From NCBI RefSeq assembly GCF_030053135.1, contig NZ_CP125652.1:372001-436000 (forward strand): a stretch of 64,000 nt of DNA, read 5' to 3'. The notes beneath the pieces are model-generated. The model made no database searches. It was not told the origin of the DNA and saw nothing but the letters and a program-made list of their open reading frames with translations. Position 1 is the first letter of the stretch, and each line of letters starts with the position of its first letter. Positions 39,128 through 48,665 of the stretch are shown one piece after another. This stretch comes from Rhizobium sp. BT04 (GTDB lineage: Bacteria > Pseudomonadota > Alphaproteobacteria > Rhizobiales > Rhizobiaceae). The translations under genes were made by a program, and so were the position numbers.

Positions 39128-40609
39128 ATGAGCGAACTCACCAGCCTGACCATTGACGAAGCCCGCCAGAAGCTGCGCGCCAAGGAAATCACCGCGACCG
39201 AACTGACCGAAGCCTATATCTCGGCGATCGATGCGGCCAACGGCCGGCTGAACGCCTATATCAAGGTGACGCCGGATCTTGCCCGCGTCATGGCGAAGAA
39301 CTCCGACGAGCGCATCGCCACCGGCAAGGCAGGCGAGCTCGAAGGTATTCCGCTCGGCATCAAGGATCTCTTTGCCACCGTCGGCGTTCACACCCAGGCC
39401 TGCAGCCACATTCTCGATGGTTTCGAGCCGCGTTATGAATCGACCGTCACGCAGAACCTTTGGGATGACGGCGCCGTTATGCTCGGCAAGCTGAACATGG
39501 ATGAGTTCGCCATGGGCTCCTCCAACGAGACCTCGCATTATGGTGCGGTGATCAATCCCTGGCGTGCCGCAGGCTCCAACCAGCAACTCGTGCCCGGCGG
39601 CTCCTCCGGCGGTTCGGCCGCAGCTGTCGCCGCGCATCTTTGCGCCGGCGCCACGGCGACCGATACCGGGGGCTCGATCCGCCAGCCGGCCGCCTTCACC
39701 GGCACCGTCGGCATCAAGCCGACCTATGGCCGCTGCTCGCGCTGGGGCACCGTCGCCTTCGCCTCCTCGCTCGACCAGGCAGGCCCGATCGCCCGCGACG
39801 TGCGTGATGCCGCGATCCTTTTGAAGTCGATGGCAAGCGTCGATGCCAAGGATACGACGTCGGTCGATCTGCCGGTTCCGGATTATGAAGCCGCGATTGG
39901 CCAGTCGCTGAAGGGCATGAAGATCGGCATCCCGAACGAATACCGCGTCGATGGTATGCCGGATGAGATCGAAGCCATCTGGCGCCAGGGCATCGCCTGG
40001 CTGAGGGACGCCGGCGCCGAAATCGTCGACATCTCGCTGCCGCACACCAAATACGCCCTCCCGGCCTATTACATCGTCGCTCCGGCCGAGGCATCCTCGA
40101 ACCTTGCGCGTTACGACGGCGTGCGTTACGGCCTGCGTGTCGACGGCAAGGATATCGTCGACATGTACGAGAAGACGCGCGCTGCTGGCTTCGGCAAGGA
40201 AGTCAAGCGCCGCATCATGATCGGCACCTATGTGCTGTCGGCCGGTTATTACGATGCCTATTACATCCGCGCCCAGAAGGTGCGCACGCTGATCAAGCGC
40301 GATTTCGAACTGGCCTTCGACGCCGGCGTCGACGCGATCCTGACGCCGGCAACCCCGTCGTCGGCCTTCGGCATTGCCGATGAGAACCTCGCCGCCGATC
40401 CGGTGAAGATGTATCTGAACGACATTTTCACGGTGACGGTCAACATGGCAGGCCTGCCCGGCATCGCCGTGCCCGCCGGCCTCGACCAGAAGGGCCTGCC
40501 GCTCGGCCTGCAGCTGATCGGCAAGCCCTTCGATGAAGAAACCCTGTTCAAGACCGCTCATGTCATCGAGCAGGCGGCCGGCCGGTTTACCCCGGCCAAG
40601 TGGTGGTAA
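39128..40609 (+). CDS. gatA: GatCAB amidotransferase subunit A
   Basis: 493 residues, normal for GatA. Amidase catalytic triad: Lys in [14 protein letters not shown] (near 79), the Gly/Ser-rich [20 protein letters not shown] (cis-Ser near 157) and [15 protein letters not shown] (nucleophile Ser near 180). It hydrolyses glutamine and passes ammonia to GatB. Its stop lies 10 bases inside the following GNAT gene. Confidence 0.97.
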   Translation: MSELTSLTIDEARQKLRAKEITATELTEAYISAIDAANGRLNAYIKVTPDLARVMAKNSDERIATGKAGELEGIPLGIKDLFATVGVHTQACSHILDGFEPRYESTVTQNLWDDGAVMLGKLNMDEFAMGSSNETSHYGAVINPWRAAGSNQQLVPGGSSGGSAAAVAAHLCAGATATDTGGSIRQPAAFTGTVGIKPTYGRCSRWGTVAFASSLDQAGPIARDVRDAAILLKSMASVDAKDTTSVDLPVPDYEAAIGQSLKGMKIGIPNEYRVDGMPDEIEAIWRQGIAWLRDAGAEIVDISLPHTKYALPAYYIVAPAEASSNLARYDGVRYGLRVDGKDIVDMYEKTRAAGFGKEVKRRIMIGTYVLSAGYYDAYYIRAQKVRTLIKRDFELAFDAGVDAILTPATPSSAFGIADENLAADPVKMYLNDIFTVTVNMAGLPGIAVPAGLDQKGLPLGLQLIGKPFDEETLFKTAHVIEQAAGRFTPAKWW

Positions 40610-41100
40610 CGGACCTCACGATCCGAAAGATAGCGGCTGCCGACCACCAAGCGGTCGGCGCCGTCGGCTTCGCCGCATGGGCCGCAAGCGATGCCTTCGA
40701 GGACAGCTATCGCGATCCCGATGTGATTGCCCGGGTGCGGCACGAGTTCGCCATCTTTCCTAAGGAAACGATAGGTGAGATCTTCGTTGCCGAACGGGGC
40801 GAAATGATCATCGGCTGGGGCGCGCGCGAAAACGAACCGAATTATGTGTCCGATCTCTGGGTACATCCCGATCATCAGGGTAAAGGCGTCGGCCGGGCTC
40901 TCCTGCTGCATTTGTGCGAGCTGATGGCGGCGGAGGGGCTGGCGACCGCCAGGCTCGACACGCATGCCGGGAACGACGGCGCGATCCGGCTCTACCAACG
41001 CTGTGGCTTCACCATCGTCTGGCGCGGCCGCGAATTTTCCAAGAGCATGGGCGTCGAACTCGAAAAGGTGCATCTGGAGAAGCGGTTGGCTGATCGATAG
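40600..41100 (+). CDS. GNAT-family N-acetyltransferase
   Basis: 166 residues. GTG start at 40600, overlapping the gatA end by 10 bases. The acetyl-CoA motif A is [20 protein letters not shown] (Q-x-x-G-x-G, about 85-104), followed by [20 protein letters not shown] and [16 protein letters not shown], a complete GNAT fold. Acceptor unknown: could be a protein, amino acid or antibiotic. Co-transcribed with gatCA. Confidence 0.88.
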   Translation: MVVTDLTIRKIAAADHQAVGAVGFAAWAASDAFEDSYRDPDVIARVRHEFAIFPKETIGEIFVAERGEMIIGWGARENEPNYVSDLWVHPDHQGKGVGRALLLHLCELMAAEGLATARLDTHAGNDGAIRLYQRCGFTIVWRGREFSKSMGVELEKVHLEKRLADR

Positions 41101-41122
41101 CCGGAAGCGGCAAGGAGGTTTT

Positions 41123-41398
41123 ATGCCGAACAATGATCTTGCGCGATTGATCGAGGCAGCGGATCGCCTTGCTGCCGGCGGTTTCACCATGGGCGCGGAT
41201 TGGCAGGCGGTACACGACATCTGTCAGCGCCACGAAGGCGAACAGCCGTTCGACTGGGGCCATGCGCTTTGCCATCGCATCGAGGGCGACGACTGGAATG
41301 CCGACTACTGGTATCGCCGCGCCGGCAAGACGCGCGGCACGGGCACGATGGCCGATGAGTGGTCGATGATGCGGACGGAACTTTCTGCAAAAGGTTGA
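41123..41398 (+). CDS. Conserved hypothetical protein
   Basis: 91 residues from ATG 41123 with the strong site AAGGAGG 8-14 bases upstream. Pattern: ALCHRIEGDDWNADYWYRRA and HDICQRHEGEQPFDWGHAL, rich in Trp, His and Asp, well ordered and probably an intact cytoplasmic protein. I have seen similar short proteins in bacteria next to transferases, but have no name for the family. 22 bases after the GNAT gene. Confidence 0.7.
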   Translation: MPNNDLARLIEAADRLAAGGFTMGADWQAVHDICQRHEGEQPFDWGHALCHRIEGDDWNADYWYRRAGKTRGTGTMADEWSMMRTELSAKG

Positions 41399-41449
41399 GA
41401 GCATGCCCTGACCGCACCGGTTTCCAGCGCGGTCAGGATGGTTGCCGAA

Positions 41450-41706
41450 TTACCTGTTGTTGAGCTGTGACCTCACCAACCTCAGCCCTCTTTCGGTGAT
41501 CCGGTAGGGCTGGCCGCTTTTGGACTTGATTGCCCTCAGCCGCTTCAGCCTGCGGAGAGATCGAGGTCGACGCCGGGATAGAGCCAGCCGTCGCGGGTGA
41601 AGCAACTGACCGCCTCGATCTTCCTGTCGTCGTCGCGGGTAATTTCAATGCGGCCGCCCTGGGCCATGAGATGCAGGATGCGCTGCTCCGTGCGAGAAAT
41701 GTCCAT
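41450..41706 (-). pseudogene. yjhX: YjhX-family (UPF0386) toxin gene with a frameshift
   Basis: From ATG 41706 the frame reads MDISRTEQRILHLMAQGGRI, DRKIEAVSCFTRDGWLYPGV and DLDLS, then a stop. One base further, the second frame continues RRLKRLRAIKSKSGQPYRIT and ERGLRLVRSQLNNR to TAA at 41450, the normal end of this 85-residue family. A single missing base near 41555 (CTCTTCCGC expected, CTCTCCGC present) explains this. YjhX pairs with the GNAT-type YjhQ antitoxin in E. coli; GNAT genes lie on both sides here. Either a real inactivation or a sequencing error. Confidence 0.85.
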
Positions 41707-42017
41707 GTGTTGAGATCCGGTGTCGCGCCCGGCGGGGCGCAGAAAAACGATCTGGCGCTCATTCGAACGTCAGGGCTTCGTTTTTTCGGGCCCATGCGCG
41801 CAAGCGAACTTGCGGGCAGGGCCTTTACCGGGTCTCAGGCAGGCTCAACATAAAACACCTCGATAGGGTTTATTATTCAGCCCGGAAAATTCGGTCAAGA
41901 GCGTGGTCTCAGGTCAAAACCAGTCGAAAACCTTTACTTTTGGCCGATCATCCCTTTGGAGGTACTGGTAAATTCCGCGACTCAATGGTCTAGTTGCGGG
42001 GTAACGCGGAGGTGTCG
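41707..42017. other. Intergenic region between yjhX and a GNAT gene
   Basis: 311 bases containing the divergent promoter region; no gene, no clear consensus element. An AT-rich stretch (41850-41880, CGATAGGGTTTATTATTCAG) may hold a promoter. Confidence 0.4.
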
Positions 42018-42527
42018 TTGATCCACATTCGCAATGCTCGCGACGGCGAAGCGGAGCTATTGAGCGAGATCGGCCTGAGGGCCTGGCAAAAGGCGATGGC
42101 GTCGATCGGCGAATCGGACGCGATGATCGACGCAGCCCGCAATGCCTTTCGCAATTTCGTGGGAAATAACTGGCTGACCATCACCGTCGTCGAGCAGAAC
42201 GGCCAGGTCGCAGGCTGGGCGGCGCGCGAGGGGCTGGATGAAACCATCTCTGATTTCTGGATCGATCCCGCCTTCACCCGCCAGGGGCTTGGTTCGGCTC
42301 TTCTCGAGCGCATCGAAAAGGACATCGCCGGCCAGGGCTTCGAGACGGCGGCGATGCAGACCCATTCCGGCAATGGCGAGGCGATCGGCTTCTTCCGGAA
42401 GCACCGCTACAGCATCCATTGGCTCTCGGTCGCCTATAATCCGAAGCTCGACCGCGACGTGCCCTCCGTTGGACTGACGAAACAGCTCGTTTCGGATAGC
42501 CAAGGTGAGTATGGGCTGGAATTCTGA
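42018..42527 (+). CDS. GNAT-family N-acetyltransferase
   Basis: 169 residues from TTG 42018, preferred because GCGGAGGTG lies 6-10 bases upstream; no ATG or GTG fits. Motif A: ISDFWIDPAFTRQGLGSALL (about 78-97), then ETAAMQTHSGNGEAIGFFRK and HRYSIHWLSVAYN. Acceptor unknown. It stands next to the frameshifted yjhX gene, so a YjhQ-type antitoxin role is possible but the sequence alone does not show it. Convergent with the DUF1294 gene (13 bases between stops). Confidence 0.85.
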   Translation: MIHIRNARDGEAELLSEIGLRAWQKAMASIGESDAMIDAARNAFRNFVGNNWLTITVVEQNGQVAGWAAREGLDETISDFWIDPAFTRQGLGSALLERIEKDIAGQGFETAAMQTHSGNGEAIGFFRKHRYSIHWLSVAYNPKLDRDVPSVGLTKQLVSDSQGEYGLEF

Positions 42528-42540
42528 TGCTTCAAAAATC

Positions 42541-42843
42541 CTAAAGAAGGAGAGGGCTCCATTGCGGCAAGAAGGCCAGCACAGCAATCAGTGCGCCGTG
42601 CAGGATCAAGATCGCCGCCAGGATCGACCGGAACGGCTCCTTTCTCGTCTTGTGCCGCAGCAACTGCTGTGCAGCCAGCGCGCCAAGGCTGCCGCCGATC
42701 AGGGCAAGGATGAGAAGCGTGCGCTCGCTGATGCGCCGCCTGCCGTGGCGCGCCGCCTGCTTGTCGAAGAAATAGATCGAGAACACCGAGAGGTTCAGCG
42801 CCAGAAGCAGTACGGCCCATTTGATAATATCGATCATCGTCAT
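42541..42843 (-). CDS. DUF1294 membrane protein
   Basis: 100 residues. Four hydrophobic helices; the first loop holds SIYFFDKQAARHGRRRISE, whose DK.A......RI.E pattern is the DUF1294 signature, followed by LLILALIGGSLGALAAQQLL and the end KPF-type RHKTRKEPFRSI. Inner membrane; function unknown. Divergent from gatB. Confidence 0.9.
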   Translation of the reverse strand: MTMIDIIKWAVLLLALNLSVFSIYFFDKQAARHGRRRISERTLLILALIGGSLGALAAQQLLRHKTRKEPFRSILAAILILHGALIAVLAFLPQWSPLLL

Positions 42844-42973
42844 CGGGGGAACCCTACCGTGGCTCCGTTAATGGATGGCAAAACCACGATGCGCGCCATG
42901 GCGAAAGCCTTGCACCGGCACGCCATTTCCTTTACCTCACCAGTGGAAAAGAACAGCCTGCAAAGAGCATCAG

Positions 42974-44476
42974 ATGACCCTTGTCGACGTCCGCACGCCT
43001 GATCCGAAACGCTTCATCCCCGGCGCCACCGGCGACTGGGAAGTCATCGTCGGCATGGAAGTCCATGCCCAGGTGCTGTCCAATTCGAAGCTCTTCTCGG
43101 GCGCCTCGACGGAATTCGGCAAGCCGCAGAATTCGAACGTCTCGATGGTCGATGCCGCCATGCCCGGCATGCTGCCCGTCATCAACGAGGAATGCGTCAA
43201 GCAGGCGGTTCGCACCGGCCTCGGCCTGAAAGCCCAGATCAACAAGCGCTCCCTGTTTGATCGCAAGAACTATTTCTATCCCGACCTGCCGCAGGGCTAT
43301 CAGATCTCGCAGTTCAAGGATCCGATCGTCGGCGAGGGGAAAATCGTCATTTCGCTCGGGCCGGACCGCCAGGGCCAGTTCGAAGATATCGAGATCGGCA
43401 TCGAGCGCCTGCACCTGGAGCAGGATGCCGGCAAGTCGATGCACGACCAGCACGCGACCATGTCCTATGTCGATCTGAACCGTTCCGGCGTCGCACTGAT
43501 GGAGATCGTCTCCAAGCCTGACATGCGCTCGTCCGACGAGGCCAAGGCCTATATGACCAAGCTGCGCTCGATCGTGCGCTATCTTGGCACCTGCGACGGC
43601 AACATGGACGAAGGATCGATGCGTGCCGACGTCAACGTCTCCGTCCGCCGTCCGGGTGAGGACTTCGGCACGCGCTGCGAGATCAAGAACGTCAATTCCA
43701 TCCGCTTCATCGGCCAGGCGATCGAATATGAAGCTCGCCGCCAGATCGGCATTTTGGAAGATGGCGGCACGATCGATCAGGAGACCCGCCTCTTCGATCC
43801 GAACAAGGGCGAGACGCGTTCGATGCGTTCCAAGGAGGATGCGCACGACTATCGTTATTTCCCCGATCCGGATCTGCTGCCGCTCGAATTCGACGATGCC
43901 TTCATCAAGGCGCTCGAAGCCGATCTGCCGGAACTGCCTGACGACAAGAAGGAGCGCTTCGTGCGCGAGCTCGGCCTGTCGATCTACGACGCCTCGGTGC
44001 TCGTTTCCGAAAAAGCGATTGCCGATTATTTCGAAGCCGTCGCCGCAGGCCGTGACGGCAAGACGGCGGCAAACTGGGTGATCAACGATCTGCTCGGCGC
44101 CCTGAACCGCACCGGCAAGGACATCGAGCAGACGCCGGTTTCGCCGGCCCAGCTCGGCGCCATCATCGATCTCATCAAGGCCGGAACCATCTCCGGCAAG
44201 ATCGCCAAGGATCTCTTCGAGATCGTGCTGACCGAAGGCGGCGATCCCGCCGAGATCGTCGAAACCCGTGGCATGAAGCAGGTGACGGATACCGGCGCGA
44301 TCGAAAAGGCCGTCGACGAGATCATTGCCGCCAATCCCGATCAGGTGGAAAAGGTCAAGGCGAAGCCGACCCTGGCCGCATGGTTCGTCGGCCAGGTGAT
44401 GAAGGCGACCGGCGGCAAGGCCAATCCGCAGGCCGTCCAGGCGCTCGTCAAGGCGAAGCTCGGCATCGAGGAATAA
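42974..44476 (+). CDS. gatB: GatCAB amidotransferase subunit B
   Basis: 500 residues from ATG 42974 (ORF extension upstream is unsupported). [20 protein letters not shown] with SGASTEFG near 18-46, [20 protein letters not shown] near 95-114, and [15 protein letters not shown] near 177-191 are GatB hallmarks; the C-terminal YqeY-like tail ends VKAKLGIEE. GatB binds the misacylated tRNA and activates the carboxylate with ATP. Separated from gatCA by 3 kb of small genes. Followed 3 bases later by a GNAT gene. Confidence 0.97.
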   Translation: MTLVDVRTPDPKRFIPGATGDWEVIVGMEVHAQVLSNSKLFSGASTEFGKPQNSNVSMVDAAMPGMLPVINEECVKQAVRTGLGLKAQINKRSLFDRKNYFYPDLPQGYQISQFKDPIVGEGKIVISLGPDRQGQFEDIEIGIERLHLEQDAGKSMHDQHATMSYVDLNRSGVALMEIVSKPDMRSSDEAKAYMTKLRSIVRYLGTCDGNMDEGSMRADVNVSVRRPGEDFGTRCEIKNVNSIRFIGQAIEYEARRQIGILEDGGTIDQETRLFDPNKGETRSMRSKEDAHDYRYFPDPDLLPLEFDDAFIKALEADLPELPDDKKERFVRELGLSIYDASVLVSEKAIADYFEAVAAGRDGKTAANWVINDLLGALNRTGKDIEQTPVSPAQLGAIIDLIKAGTISGKIAKDLFEIVLTEGGDPAEIVETRGMKQVTDTGAIEKAVDEIIAANPDQVEKVKAKPTLAAWFVGQVMKATGGKANPQAVQALVKAKLGIEE

Positions 44477-44479
44477 GCG

Positions 44480-44983
44480 GTGTATTTCGTCCGCACTGCC
44501 GGCGAGCGCGACCTGGAGAAGGTTCGCGCCCTGCTGGTCGACAGTTTTCATGCGACTTACGACGGCATCCACGGTGCTGCCAGGGTTGCTGAGCTGGCCG
44601 CCCATCTCTTTTCGCCGGCGGCGCTGAAGGCGCGCCTGGTGCGAAAGGACGCCGAATTCCTTGTTGCCGACGACGGCCGCAATATCGGCGGCATGGGTTA
44701 CGCGGCAATGTCAGAGGCGTTGACGAAGACGGTCATGCTGCATCTCCTCTATGTCAGCCCGGCGCTGCAGCGCCAGGGCATCGGCCGCGATCTCTTCGCC
44801 GAGCTTGAAACCTGCTTCCCGGATGCGGAGATCATGCGTCTCGAAGTTGAGCCGCGGAATGCGGCGGCAATCGCCTTTTATCTCTCGCACGGCTTCACCG
44901 AGGTCGGCCGCAACGAGAATAGCGGGGCCGGGCAATCCGGCATTCCCTCGTTGATCTTCGAAAAACCGCTCGAGGGGCATTGA
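44480..44983 (+). CDS. GNAT-family N-acetyltransferase
   Basis: 167 residues, GTG start 3 bases after the gatB stop. YFVRTAGERDLEKVRALLVD at the N terminus, motif A MLHLLYVSPALQRQGIGRDL near 89-108, then RLEVEPRNAAAIAFYLSHGF near 122-141: a complete ribosomal-protein-acetyltransferase-like GNAT. The acceptor is unknown. It is co-transcribed with gatB and with the next GNAT gene. Confidence 0.88.
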   Translation: MYFVRTAGERDLEKVRALLVDSFHATYDGIHGAARVAELAAHLFSPAALKARLVRKDAEFLVADDGRNIGGMGYAAMSEALTKTVMLHLLYVSPALQRQGIGRDLFAELETCFPDAEIMRLEVEPRNAAAIAFYLSHGFTEVGRNENSGAGQSGIPSLIFEKPLEGH

Positions 44984-44987
44984 GGCC

Positions 44988-45461
44988 GTGGTAGTCGAGT
45001 TGCCCGACTTTCTCATTCGCCAGGCCCGCAAGGACGACCTGCCGGCACTGGTGGCAATATTTGCTGCCGACGCTGTCGGCGGTCATGGCGATACAACCGA
45101 CCCCGAAGCCATTCAGGATTATCTCGGCGCCTTCGCGGTCATCGAGGCTTCACCCGACCAGACGCTTTACGTCGCGGAGTGTGGCGGCGAGGTGGTCGGT
45201 ACATTCCAGACGATGGTGACGACCTCGCTGACCGGCCGCGGCTCCTCGGGGATGATCATCGAGGCGGTGCAGACGCGGGCCGATAGGCGCGGGCAGGGGA
45301 TCGGTGCGGCTATGATCGAATTCGCCATTGCCGAGGCAAAAGGCCGCGGTGTGAGGCTGGTGCAGTTGACCTCGAATGCGTTGCGCAAGGACGCCCATCG
45401 TTTCTATGAAAGGCTGGGCTTCAAGCCGTCGCATCTGGGCTTCAAGATGGCTTTGAAATGA
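44988..45461 (+). CDS. GNAT-family N-acetyltransferase
   Basis: 157 residues, GTG start 4 bases after the preceding GNAT stop. LPDFLIRQARKDDLPALVAI opens the fold; motif A is MIIEAVQTRADRRGQGIGAA near 85-104, then RLVQLTSNALRKDAHRFYER and LGFKPSHLGFKM at the end. It is clearly different from its neighbour (different acceptor loops). Acceptor unknown. Confidence 0.88.
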   Translation: MVVELPDFLIRQARKDDLPALVAIFAADAVGGHGDTTDPEAIQDYLGAFAVIEASPDQTLYVAECGGEVVGTFQTMVTTSLTGRGSSGMIIEAVQTRADRRGQGIGAAMIEFAIAEAKGRGVRLVQLTSNALRKDAHRFYERLGFKPSHLGFKMALK

Positions 45462-45564
45462 CCCGCGCTTGTCGTGGAATCGCTGGACAATTCGCCTTGG
45501 CGACGGCATAAGCGAGGAAACGAATTCTGGTTTGGCTCGCATCTGGCGGGCACAAGGAAAAGAC

Positions 45565-45963
45565 ATGTGGAATCTTCTGGTTCAAACCTTTACCTGGTGG
45601 AACGGTCAGACGATGGGCACGCGTTTTGCGACCTGGCGTTTCGGCAAGCGCGTCGGCGAGGATGAATTCGGCAACATCTATTACGAAGGCGGCATGTCGT
45701 CCTACGGCCTGCCGAAGCGCTGGGTAATCTACAAGGGTTATGCCGATGCTTCCGCCATTCCGCCGGGCTGGCATGGCTGGATGCATCATCGCACCGATGT
45801 TCCCCCGTCCAAGGAGAGCTACGTCTCCAAGGAATGGCAGAAGGCGCATCGCCCCAACTTCACCGGTTCACCGCAGGCTTACCGTCCGCCGGGTTCCATC
45901 GCCGTTCCGGGCGAGCGGCCGCGCGTCACCGGCGATTACGACGCCTGGACGCCGGGCAACTGA
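45565..45963 (+). CDS. NADH:ubiquinone oxidoreductase accessory subunit, NDUFA12 family
   Basis: 132 residues from ATG 45565 (AAGGAAA upstream). WNGQTMGTRFATWRFGKRVG and DEFGNIYYEGG, then RWVIYKGYADASAIPPGWHG with WMHHRTD, and a proline-rich end (PPGSIAVPGERPRVTGDYDA) match the NDUFA12/B17.2 family. In alphaproteobacteria this subunit is part of complex I at the inner membrane, cytoplasmic side. Followed by a DUF2155 gene, the usual alphaproteobacterial neighbourhood. Confident. Confidence 0.92.
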   Translation: MWNLLVQTFTWWNGQTMGTRFATWRFGKRVGEDEFGNIYYEGGMSSYGLPKRWVIYKGYADASAIPPGWHGWMHHRTDVPPSKESYVSKEWQKAHRPNFTGSPQAYRPPGSIAVPGERPRVTGDYDAWTPGN

Positions 45964-46077
45964 GACGGCTTGACCGGGCGATCCCAAGCCCGGCTTTTGG
46001 CCACAATTGACCTATACCCGCAGGTTGGCCGCGCTTGACCGCGGTGTTGAACTGAAAATGTCTGGAGACGGGTAGAT

Positions 46078-46518
46078 ATGAAGCTCTTCACGCGGAACAT
46101 CGTGCTGCGTGCCGCCGGATCGCTGCTGGCGCTCTCGGCCCTGCTTCCCCCAGTTGCGGCAAATGCCGCCCGCATCGAAAATCCGGTCGCCGTCTTCTCC
46201 GGCCTCGACAAGATTACCGGCCGCATCACGACCTTCGACGTCTATGTCAACGAGACGGTGCAGTTCGGCGCGCTACAGGTGACGCCCAAGGCCTGCTATT
46301 CGCGCGACCAGGCGGAAGCGCAGAAGATCGACGGTTTCGTCGAGGTCGACGAGATCACCCTCGACCGCAAGATCCGCCGCATCTTCACCGGCTGGATGTT
46401 CGCCGCCAGCCCCGGCCTCAATGCCGTCGAGCACCCGATCTACGACGTCTGGCTGAAGGACTGCAAGACGAGCTCGGACGTCCCTGCGCCCGACGGCGCC
46501 AAGGCGACATCACGCTAA
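46078..46518 (+). CDS. DUF2155 secreted protein
   Basis: 146 residues. Signal peptide (about 1-31, ending PPVAANAA), then IENPVAVFSGLDKITGRITT, the DUF2155 start, VQFGALQVTPKACYSRDQAE near 60-79, FTGWMFAASPGLNAVEHPIY near 101-120 and DVWLKDCK. One conserved Cys pair. Periplasmic; function unknown, and the family is restricted mainly to alphaproteobacteria. 114 bases after the NDUFA12-like gene. Confidence 0.92.
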   Translation: MKLFTRNIVLRAAGSLLALSALLPPVAANAARIENPVAVFSGLDKITGRITTFDVYVNETVQFGALQVTPKACYSRDQAEAQKIDGFVEVDEITLDRKIRRIFTGWMFAASPGLNAVEHPIYDVWLKDCKTSSDVPAPDGAKATSR

Positions 46519-46646
46519 AGCCCTCGGAGCCTGACGCTAAAAGGTGCCTAACAGTATCGCTACCTTGCCAAGCGCCGTATGAGTACGGAAATCAGTCCTG
46601 CGCATTGTGGTCTCCGTTCGTCCTTAGCAAAGAAACAGAATCAGAA

Positions 46647-46753
46647 TCTAGAGCAATTCCAGGAAAAGTGCGAAGCGGTTTTTCGTCCGAAGTTGCGTAA
46701 AAACAAAGGGATAGAGCGATTCGGCGCTTCCGTTAAAAGCTGAACCGCTCTAG
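46647..46753. repeat. Rhizobial dispersed intergenic element (RIME-like)
   Basis: About 107 bases starting TCTAGAGCAATTCCAGGAAA and ending GCTGAACCGCTCTAG. I recognise the opening and closing AGAGC / GCTCT motifs and the inner GTGCGAAGCGGTTTTTCGTC as a common mosaic repeat of Rhizobium intergenic regions. It overlaps the stop of the methyltransferase gene by 4 bases. Confidence 0.75.
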
Positions 46754-47529
46754 TCGCCGTGGTCAACACGGCGAGCAATGTACAGGTGAGTTTCGTAGTC
46801 CAAATTGAACTCTCCACCTTCACCGTCGATCGCTTTTGTGATTTCGCCGAGCAGCTCTTCACGTATCGCTGAACTGAGCATCCGAACATCCGATCGGGTG
46901 CGCAAGAAATTTATATAGCTCGATGTTGTGTGCTGCCACTTCCACGAATAGCATCGGTGCTCCACCGCCCCGAACAATCTCGACTCGTCAAACCAGCGTT
47001 TGAATGGACCACTAGGCAGGTACCAAGCTTCGGGCGGAGTCCCCCAGCCGCCAGTGTGATGCAGGAATATTCCTTTGAACTGTTCAAGCAGGGGCGTGGG
47101 TATCCCTACAGGGACATGTCCGAAGACCGCCAATGATCCGTTAGGCGAAAGCACTTCAGCGGCTTTTACGAACCGCACCTCCGGAGAGACCCAGTGCCAC
47201 GACTGAGCCGCAATGATGAGTGGGAAGACTGCTTTGTTAGCAGGCCAAGCCTCGAACGTCGTCTCGAGCAGTTCAACGTTGGCAAATTTCGTTAGGGTTT
47301 CACGTGCGGTGCGGACCATTTCCGGCCCGGGATCAATCGCAAGGATCTGCAAATCCCGCGTCGCGAAGCTCTTCGTTGCCTGACCCGTTCCGCAGCCGAC
47401 TTCGAGAAGGGTATCGCCTGGTTTCAGTTTGGCATACGAGACAACATCATCGACGAGAGCTTCGGGATAGTCGGGGCGTGTTTCCCTGTATACGCTCGCG
47501 ACCTGATCGAATGTGAAGCGCTGTTCCAT
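46750..47529 (-). CDS. Class I SAM-dependent methyltransferase
   Basis: 259 residues from ATG 47529 (MEQRFTFDQVASVYRETRPD, the usual start of this type). SAM-binding motif I is DTLLEVGCGTGQATKSFA near 42-59, with the acidic motif II DLQILAIDPGPEM after it, then ETTFEAWP and SWHWVSPEVRF near 98-112 (the W..V.P motif of small-molecule methyltransferases). No leader. Substrate unknown. Base use is slightly less GC-rich than the neighbours. Confidence 0.88.
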   Translation of the reverse strand: MEQRFTFDQVASVYRETRPDYPEALVDDVVSYAKLKPGDTLLEVGCGTGQATKSFATRDLQILAIDPGPEMVRTARETLTKFANVELLETTFEAWPANKAVFPLIIAAQSWHWVSPEVRFVKAAEVLSPNGSLAVFGHVPVGIPTPLLEQFKGIFLHHTGGWGTPPEAWYLPSGPFKRWFDESRLFGAVEHRCYSWKWQHTTSSYINFLRTRSDVRMLSSAIREELLGEITKAIDGEGGEFNLDYETHLYIARRVDHGD

Positions 47530-47661
47530 AGATTTGCCCTGCGTGCGAGAATAGCTCAGTAAAGCCATTCTTCATTCGCACGACAACATTCTAGAGGCTG
47601 GTCGAGCAGTGCAGGCCGGTCCTCTGAAACGGGTTATCGCAGCTTTTAGCCTGGGCGCACC

Positions 47662-48591
47662 TTATGCAGTGGGTGTCTTATTCCCTTTGAAAAGGCCCTT
47701 GGCAAAGCGGAGCGCGCCGCCAAGCACGACAATGACGACGATGCCGGCCTTTTTGAAGAAGGCGAGGGCGAGTGCCAGCAATCCAACTTTTGCGGCAATC
47801 TTGGCGCCGGCGCCTGCGGCGATCATTCCCGCCATCCCATAGGCTGCGATCTTGTCGCCTTCAACGTAGTCGGTGTAGGCCATTCCCTTGTCGAACTGCA
47901 CCAGCTTGGTCACTGTGGGAATGGCGCCTTCGATTTCCTTCAACTGATCGAGGCCGGCGACGAAGTTGAATTGAAATACGCCCTCGCGGCCGAACACACG
48001 CACGGAATAATTTAGCGTGTGCTGCGGCTGTGCGTCATCGCCGAACAGCAGATCCCGTGCCCAGTGCAGCGCGTGCGCAGATCTGTCGTAGTGCGGGGTG
48101 GAAGCCCAGCCGACAAGCGTGATCTTCGGAAAACCCTGCTTTTCGCGTTCGGGGTTGTTTTCGCTGATCGCATCTTTGATATTTTGCAGCAATTCGTCGT
48201 AATTTGTCGTGGCGGCATCGGCGTCCGAGACATAGCCGTCGGCGCTATATTCGACGGTGGAACCCCAGGCCTCGATATCGGTCGGCGCGTATTTCGCCGG
48301 GAAGATCATTCCCTTCGTTCCCTCCGCCGCCGCCGGAGGATTTCCCCAGATGTCGACGAGCACCGTCTTCGCGTCGGCAGGGCTGAGATAATAGAAGTCG
48401 GCGGGCACGTTCAGCGTTGCCTTGGCTTCAGGCAGCTTGATCACGCCCTGCTGAAAATTGAGCTTCTCCAGCAATGGCTTTTCGGCGTCGGAAAAATCGC
48501 TCCTGTTCGGGAACATCTCCTGGTAAGGGCGCGCATCGGCCTGGCCTGTGAACAAGGCGAAAAGAATCGCGGCCGCAAAATATCGTTTCAA
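47662..48591 (-). CDS. DUF2167 membrane protein
   Basis: 309 residues. Signal peptide MKRYFAAAILFALFTGQADA, then a large periplasmic domain (GVIKLPEAKATLNVPADFYY near 48-67, VDIWGNPP near 79, GWASTPHYDRSAHALHWARD near 160-179) and a C-terminal transmembrane helix (about 250-290, AAYGMAGMIAAGAGAKIAAK and IVVIVVLGGAL). These are typical of DUF2167 proteins. Function unknown. Monocistronic on the minus strand. Confidence 0.9.
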   Translation of the reverse strand: MKRYFAAAILFALFTGQADARPYQEMFPNRSDFSDAEKPLLEKLNFQQGVIKLPEAKATLNVPADFYYLSPADAKTVLVDIWGNPPAAAEGTKGMIFPAKYAPTDIEAWGSTVEYSADGYVSDADAATTNYDELLQNIKDAISENNPEREKQGFPKITLVGWASTPHYDRSAHALHWARDLLFGDDAQPQHTLNYSVRVFGREGVFQFNFVAGLDQLKEIEGAIPTVTKLVQFDKGMAYTDYVEGDKIAAYGMAGMIAAGAGAKIAAKVGLLALALAFFKKAGIVVIVVLGGALRFAKGLFKGNKTPTA

Positions 48592-48665
48592 CTTCTATCC
48601 CCCGTTGCGGCTCGGAAGCTAACGAACTCGGTTGAAAAATCAACGCCTGGATGAATAGACCGGGC

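Noticed and set aside
38318-40561. 747-codon minus-strand ORF opposite gatC and gatA
   Set aside because: Long only because of GC-rich codon bias; gatC and gatA are unambiguous on the other strand.
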